A program made the translations under genes and the position numbers. From Mytilisepta virgata (lineage: Eukaryota; Mollusca; Bivalvia; Mytilida; Mytilidae), in assembly GCA_028015205.1 (NCBI GenBank), contig CM051520.1, positions 32,851,528 to 32,915,527 on the forward strand: a DNA stretch of 64,000 nt, in the 5' to 3' direction. Of this stretch, positions 57,420-64,000 are shown in pieces (positions within the stretch are counted from its first letter, which is position 1; each line of letters opens with the position of its first letter). A model generated the notes under the pieces. It did not search any database. It saw only the letters and a list, made by a program, of their open reading frames with translations, and was not told the DNA's origin.

Positions 57420-59920
57420 ACAGTCCGTACCTTACGATGTCAAAGAATTATAAATCTTAAAATACAGAGGGCTGAATGTAAATCTCGCGTTGATTTCATT
57501 AGTGGTAACAATCTGTCAAAACAAAGCTTTAAATTTAAATTTTTGATCCTGGATAAAAGTTCATGTTGTTTGTATAGTATTGTGAAATGTTCTATATTCA
57601 GATTAATTATATAGTATTGATTTATCTTTGATTTTTTAGTTTACAGGTGGGGTACGTAAAGCTTGATATTGCAAGAGGTTACCATTTTATTTAAAGAACG
57701 ATTGTTTGCAGTCTTTATGATCGGTTTTATCAGTGTTAGTACAAAATCTGTAAATATTCAAATTGAATGATTTTCTATTCAGTCAAACTGTACATTAATT
57801 CTGCGGGGTTTTTAGTATTTATTTCACAAGTAAAGGTATTTTTACCCTTTCTATTTAGTTTATCCTTTAAGCTGAAATGGCAAGATATGCATTTACTTCT
57901 CCTTATTAATCATAGAACGATTGGGAAGTTTGAACACAGGTTAATGAAAAAGTGTTACATAAATTTCTTTTCGGTACATGGCTAAATCAGTAGAGCAGTG
58001 TTCAGTGTTACGGACGGGTAGTTTCTACCCAGGACAGTTACCAAAGGCGGGAATAGAACTCATTCGAGTTTGCACTTGTTCAGTACACAGTTCGTAATGT
58101 GCTCTTCAAAATCATGATCATTAATAAAAATTAAAAAAAATTAAAAATTAAAAACAAACAGTGACAGAAAACGCACCGGATGATTGCATACATGTACATG
58201 TTATCAGGTTTGAACAGACACAGACAAAACCATAAATGTAATGATGTCTTAAAGCGACATTTCATGATATTTAATCATCACACTGTGCATAACTCATATG
58301 TTGGTAATCGAAACCATCAAAACATTCAAATATCCTATCTTCCACAGAGCCCAACAGATGCCTCCTGGCACGTATCCTTTCTATATAGTATTTTTCATTA
58401 TTTTGTAGATTGCAGATGTGAAATGCAGTAATACGAGAAAGACTAGTTTTTGGAGATGTTAATGAAAGTGTGAATTGATTTCTTTGACTATTTTCTCTGA
58501 CATTTTATAGCACTTGAAATAGTGTATATATTATTTCATAAATTAAATTCGGTGACTGGACAATGCTAGCTCGCCATACCAATGGAAATTGTCTTATATC
58601 ATTAAGCCCAGTATAGAAAAGAAATGCTGTATGTTCGGTTAAAAAAAGAACATAAATTTAGGATCTTCCATTTTCCTGAAACATATATAATACTTCACAA
58701 TAATTTTTCGAAAATATGTGAATTTGTATAGAAACTTTATGGCAAAAATCGGAGGTGACGAATATTTATGTCCAATGACAATCGGTAATATGTATTGGAG
58801 ATTGGAGAAATTTTCCGTGCGACGTCTGAGATCACTCCATATTTAAACCTGGGAAATATCAACATGATCAATGTTGTCTAATTCAAATTAATTTTCTGCC
58901 AAGAAAACTTTGAATGTTTCATTGTAACCATTATAATAATCAACTTATCTAATTCCAACTTGTAATAACGATTTTTTACCAGCCAAAATTAAAGTAGCGG
59001 CAATAGATTCGTCATTTGTACCATATATATTTGTTAATGAATTAGTAGACATTACGTGAACTGATTATCTTTTTCTAAAATTTTTATAGAATGAATTATA
59101 TATGGTTTTTATAGTAGGCAATAAGTCCATATAGTCGTACGTTGGACAGATTCATCAGTTTTCCAGTTCTATATGTAGAATGCTCTCCGACGTGCTACAG
59201 CTCCATAAATTTCTAACTGACTATATATCTTACTTACATGCCAGATACTTTATGTGTTGTCACAATATTGACTGGATGGTGTACATTTGTAGTTAGATGA
59301 CGTACCCTGACTTTATGACAATAAAAATTTGTCATTCCATATGATCAATTCCGAAAAAAAAACCATTAATTGCATGTAGAGTACTATCAAATTCATAAAA
59401 AAATGGTATGAAAAATACCATTGTCACACGCATATAAACATGTACTATTTTAATCTCACGGTACATGTCGATTCATAGATGCCATATTTTTATATATCGG
59501 ATGTGCTCGATTGGTTCAGGGCGCCGGTTATATTGGCACTGCTCTAGGGCGCCGGTCATAATGATACAGTTTCTCCATAGTATAAGAGCAATCGATCGCG
59601 GGATAAAATTTGATTTATGGGTAACCTTCGGAACTGGTTTTTAAATCTTCTAATCAAACTAAGAGATAATGAAACCACGAAAAATTGTTTTCAATCATGA
59701 AGGCAATGTGAACTCTCTTGAATAAAGAGGCTTAAAACGGCTTATCCTCTTTGTCTGAAAGAAAACCTTTTGGTATGTCAGGAATGTTCTTTTTGACCAT
59801 TTAATAATCCATCTTCCTCGTATCGATAACCTAAAACTGTGATATTACAGTTTGTTATGTGAATCGTAACTGTAATATTGTAACGTGTATTAAAACCGAG
59901 CGTAAATTAGATTACTGTCC
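57420..59920. other. Upstream flank of gene 3
   Basis: AT-rich. The repeated phrase GGGCGCCGGT occurs twice at 59519-59560. A stretch at about 57985-58110 has weak tRNA-like phrases (AGTAGAGCAGTG). No gene recognised; the promoter of gene 3 should lie at its left end. Confidence 0.45.
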
Positions 59921-59924
59921 TATA

Positions 59925-60070
59925 GTGTTATTAAATGGGTATTTTCATATAAAGCCTGTATTATGTCCGAGTAAGTCGTATTGGGTCGAGGTACACAGGC
60001 GATCTAGACCCAATACAACTGTACGAGGACATAATACAGGCTTTATATAAAAATACCAATTTTATGACAC
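59925..60070. repeat. Long palindrome (fold-back), about 146 bp
   Basis: Left arm GTGTTATTAAATGGGTATTT, then AAAGCCTGTATTATGTCC and GTATTGGGTC; right arm is the inverse, ending ACCAATTTTATGACAC. The centre is CTCG/CGAG-rich, as in the other palindromes. Confidence 0.85.
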
Positions 60071-60517
60071 CTTTATTAACTAAAAAAACTCAGAAGTTTA
60101 TACAGGGCAAATGCTCTGTAAAAATTTTTATACAGGCATCTGCCATTTATTTCAAGAACTTCCTGTTATATTGAATGGCCCATTTATACTGTATTTTAAT
60201 CATTGGCTAATAATATCTAATACAGCACTTAAAAATACTGGTTTTGGTTCGTATCCTGTTTGCCAGAATTTGTGAAATTAAAATACAACCTAGGTATCAA
60301 TATCAATAATGGATATATGATACAGTGGATAGATGAGATGGGATATATGACACAACGGATATATCAATCTTTGGATATATCACCTATTAATATAGAGGGT
60401 ATTTAAATTACTATTTATATCCACTTGAAGACCAACAATCTAAACGGTTCCTAAATCGTAAATAGGATACAGAAATTATAAATACACATGCTATTTGTAA
60501 CAGATGAAATGTATATA

Positions 60518-62055
60518 ATGAACCGCAAAAGAAACGTCGCACAAAATGACATGTTCACATACATTTATTTCAAAGTGACATTTGTATATTTTAAATTAAT
60601 TTTTACAAAATTTAATGAATGATTTACAGTCTTTTGGTTACAATGTTCACAAAAACGTCACAATTGTCGCAACGTCACATGTTTTCAATGCTGTGCTCCC
60701 ACGTCCGTTAATAACGTGTATGTCCTCCACCGGCACCAATTACTGTGGCACATCTTCGGTACATGGAGTTGATGAGCCGATTAATAAACGCCATCGGAAT
60801 ACGTGCCCATACTCTCTGAAACGCTTGTGAAAGTTCAGCTGCAGTTGTCGGACTTGGCTGCTCATTATTCAACCGTCTTTGAACTTCGTCCCATAAATGT
60901 TCAATAGGGTTTAAATCTGGACTCAAAGCCGGCCAATCCATAACATTAATGTTATTCTGCTGTAGGAAGTCTCTTGTGGCTCTTGCGGTATGCGCACGTG
61001 CATTGTCCTGTTGGAAAGTCTTGTTTTGATGACGTGCGAAATGGGGCTGAACATGGGGTGTCAAGACTTGGTCGATGTAACGGGCAGCTGTTACGCCATT
61101 TCCTCTGCCTGGGCCAAGGTTCTGAAAGATGACTGGACCAAGTTTAACGTTAAGGCCGATTCCACCCCATACCATGATGCTAGGTCCTCCCCACGCGTCT
61201 GTTTCCAGAATGCAGCTGTCTTCGTAACGTTCCCCGCGTCTTCTCCACACTCTGGTTCTGCCATCGGCTGTTGAAATGCAGTAACGGCTTTCGTCAGAGA
61301 AGATGATGTTACGCCATTGTCGATTTCGTCAATTCTGTCGCTGAGTGGCCCACTGAAGACGAGCTTGACGGTGTCGAGGAGTAAGAATAGGTCCTCTTGC
61401 TGGACGGCGACATCTCATGTTTCTAGCAGCTAATCGCCGACGAACCGTATCATCACTTATGGGTCGTCCATGTGTTCCAACAGTGTTTCTGGCAGTTTCG
61501 GCAGCTGGGGTGAACCGATTCATCAAATGGTGACGAACAATGCCTCTATTCTGTCTAGGGGTAGTGACTTGGGGTCTACCACTCCGTGGACGGTCATTTG
61601 TGCTGTTTGTTGCATTGTACCGTGTCCGTAGACGTTCAATTGTTTGAACAGCACAGTTGAAGTCGTTGGCAATAACTCTGGCAGATTGCCCAGCATCCAA
61701 TCGACCAATGGCCTGTTCTCTCTGTTGTGGAGTCAGACGTGGCATAGCTTCTGTGTCAACACTGATACTAACACTCTTTAATTTTCTCCGGCCTTTTATA
61801 CCCATAAAGGAGCATGAATTTCACGAACATTTAAGATTTAAGAAAAATTACCGCCAAGTGTGTCCCACGAGCGGTTTTAGGTACGGTCGCTCTACGATAT
61901 CAACTGAAAATTATTCAACCGAAAATTTAATTCACAGGTAATTTAATCTTACCTGGTGATGTAATCGTAATACTGATTATATAAAAATCATTAATTAATA
62001 TTTATTTTGAATTTTGCTAACATTTTGAAAAAGCGACGTTTCTTTTGCGGTTCAG
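60518..62055 (-). mobile_element. Tc1/mariner-type DNA transposon, nearly intact
   Basis: A 1538-bp element whose inverted ends share TGAACCGCAAAAGAAACGTC, flanked by TA dinucleotides at 60516-60517 and 62056-62057, the Tc1 target duplication. It carries one transposase gene on the minus strand. Near-identical ends and only one visible disabling change in the gene suggest a recent insertion. Confidence 0.92.
60708..61745 (-). pseudogene. Tc1-like transposase with one in-frame stop
   Basis: Start chosen at MPRLTPQQREQAIGRLDAGQ, the usual Tc1 N-terminus, 20 codons inside the longest frame. The N-terminal half has paired helix-turn-helix DNA-binding regions (RPRSGRP linker). The catalytic triad follows: D in FSDESRY, D in QQDNARAH, and E in LNPIEHLWDE with 34 residues between the last two, i.e. 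DD34E. Total length is 345 codons, normal for the family. A TGA at 61329-61331 replaces what is normally a Trp codon in the N-W-x-R-QWRN context, so the copy is a single-nonsense pseudogene unless read through. Confidence 0.9.
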
Positions 62056-62069
62056 TATATATATCTTTA

Positions 62070-63300
62070 TCCCTCTATTATGTTATCTGGAATCGTCTTG
62101 AATCTATAGCAGTGCCACTTGTGGCTAAGCGCTTTTAAATTTACAACTGTGACACTTATGACCTATACGCTTCATATAGCTATATATCTCCAAATGCTAT
62201 CTGGAAACGATAGCCATTGTCACTTATACATTACTATGCGCTATATCCTTATCCAAAGCTATAGCCAATACTATTTGAAATTTTAGATCAAATAATACAA
62301 ATTTACCTGACTAGCTGTTTCAACTCCAGACGTTGACCCGCTGAACGATTCACAAAGACTGAATAACTGACTGATTGTCCAGGTATAAATACTTAAAACG
62401 CGGACATTACAGAGGTTTTTTTTTGCGAAAATGACAACAAAAGAATTTCCCCGGAATTCTCTATATTTTAACATCAAATTGCCGTTAATGACACATTCTA
62501 TGAAACTTAAATGCTACCTAGATCTTTTTAATGTGTACCATCTATATTTTGCAAACAATTTACCGATTATATTGTTCATTGTCCACTATTGTCTCCGATA
62601 TATTTGCGTTCTCAAGTAAAAAAATCCTTAGCAAAAACCTGTAAAGTGCTGATTTAAGATATTGATTGTTATATAAACTATAACTATATCCAATAAACTT
62701 TGTTACAATAGTTTCACCTTAAAATTAAATGATTTTAATTTTTTAACGAGCCTTGCCTTGTGTACAATAGAAGTTATAGAACCGTTACAGATTTATAAAT
62801 ATCCTCCAGGTAGTAGGTTTGGGAGACAAATCATAGTTTCTATTGTAATATCGAGTATAAATACACGCATAAACTTCTCATTAATAACACACAGGAACTC
62901 AGAAAAAACTTAAGAACTTTTTCACATTAAGGGTTACATTTTACATAATTCTGCGAACGTTGCTCTCTCTCCAAATGACTTGAACTCTTAAAATGTATAC
63001 TGACCTGTCATGAATAATGAATACTCCCGATTTCTACTGACCCCAATGACGAGATACCATTAAACCTTTTATTTCTTACTGTTTTGTTTAATATCCGACA
63101 ATGCAGAGCCTTTGCTAGTTTTACAGTTAAAGCCAGTACGATTATCTAGGCAATGGACAGTGCAACCAATTCAAGCATTTCTTGGTAGACGCCACTTTGT
63201 TGACAGTCATACTGTATTAGATTTTATATCACGTTTTAAACAACAAATGGTTGGGAAAGGTAGGGAGGTTTGGGTACCAATAAGGCCATTTTAAACCCAC
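62070..63300. other. Gene-free stretch
   Basis: Contains loosely repeated phrases CTATAGC and TATCTGGAA (62085-62280), probably decayed local duplications. No exon with family resemblance. Confidence 0.45.
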
Positions 63301-63319
63301 CGCTGTTTAGTGTCTTACC

Positions 63320-63800
63320 AAGTATGACTACCCAGACTCTTCATTGTAACAATATTTGTGTTTGGTCCTTTTAATGCTAAAGGTCTGTTGTTTGGTACAT
63401 CATGTCATTTTAGACATTTCCTGTTATCCGTTCTATTTTTTGTTCTTACAAAAGAATAAAAAGATGTGGAATAAACCAAACGTAATTTGAGAAAAGATTA
63501 AAATACTCTCTAAAAAACAGTGATGTCATCAGGGTATCCGGAATGACATCATGTTCTGCTCGTCAACGATACCCTTTTAATGTTATTTTTTGTCTGAATT
63601 AAGTTATGTTGTTTGTATATGTTGAACGGCGTTAGCAGATTGGTATGTCATTATGAACGTTTCAAGTTATCTGTTTTTTTTTTGTTTTTACAACATAATA
63701 CAAATACGTCTAAATCAAATGTAATTCGAAAAAGATTAAAGCACCAGATGTGACATCAGGTTATCTGGAAGGATAGGTTCTGCGGCATCAACGGCATCCT
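63320..63800. repeat. Two diverged direct copies, about 240 bp each
   Basis: TTTCCTGTTATCCGTTCTAT, then GTAATTTGAGAAAAGATTAA and GTGATGTCATCAGGGTATCC, are followed about 240 bases later by CAAGTTATCTG, GTAATTCGAAAAAGATTAAA and GTGACATCAGGTTATCTGG. An old tandem duplication or two copies of one repeat. Confidence 0.6.
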
Positions 63801-64000
63801 TAATATTGGAAGATAAGGTGACATGCTTTTCCCCGCAATTTGTGTTCATGATTTCTACTTGTCTTTGACATATTTTCTTGAATTATTCCTTCGACTTAAT
63901 TATTCGATATTGTTACCACCATTTTACAGTTGCTGTGAAAAGCATTGATTTTCAAATTGATACTGCTCACATCACAAAGAAAATCTAGGTCAATTTTAAT

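Noticed and set aside
57985..58110. Possible tRNA gene
   Set aside because: An A-box-like phrase is present but the B-box-like phrase is in the opposite orientation, and no cloverleaf closes.
61945..61985. A minus-strand segment ITITSPG|GTAAG resembling the end of CBM39 exon 1
   Set aside because: It lies inside the Tc1 element between the transposase start and the inverted end, lacks an ATG and signal peptide, and has an upstream stop. Chance similarity.

Overview
The window is AT-rich eukaryotic DNA with small spliced exons, long introns and many dispersed repeats. The genes (molluscan-type beta-1,3-glucan-binding/GH16 proteins) and the repeat types (elements starting AGCTCACCTGGCC, palindromic fold-backs, a Penelope-like remnant, an AATC-tailed retroelement end) point to a bivalve mollusc, most likely a mussel. 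This is judged from recognition only; no search was run.

Three genes lie head-to-tail on the minus strand and share one N-terminal plan: signal peptide, CBM39 beta-glucan-binding domain split over three exons, then a Ser/Thr-rich linker. Gene 1 (coding 259-4831) is cut by the left edge just after its GH16 domain begins. Gene 2 (20956-36707) is complete: 13 coding exons summing to 1695 nt, 564 aa, with CBM39, linker and a full GH16 domain that keeps the GEIDIVE active-site motif. Gene 3 (43633-57268) is also complete: 8 exons, 1149 nt, 382 aa. It has the same front end, but the GH16 half is replaced by three ShKT domains, one per exon, with identical cysteine spacing, and an unrecognised C-terminal domain of about 100 aa. 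Exon 1 is 112 bp in all three genes and every intron in the shared part is in phase 1, so the cluster looks like local duplication followed by exon shuffling. The likely theme is extracellular recognition or digestion of beta-1,3-glucans with exchangeable effector halves.

The rest is repeats. 4.8-20.9 kb holds GACGTC-rich and CAACGTTG-rich arrays, mollusc repeats, a non-LTR reverse transcriptase fragment split by a 1232-bp inverted-repeat DNA element, a MITE-like element, a SINE/LINE tail and a 35-bp minisatellite. Intron 2 of gene 2 holds a Penelope-like remnant between GATATC arrays. 38.4-40.7 kb is a frameshifted multicopy protein family. Gene 3 introns hold a 38-bp minisatellite and several fold-backs. 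At 60.5-62.1 kb is a nearly intact Tc1-like transposon with one nonsense codon in its transposase. No convincing tRNA, rRNA or CRISPR was seen.
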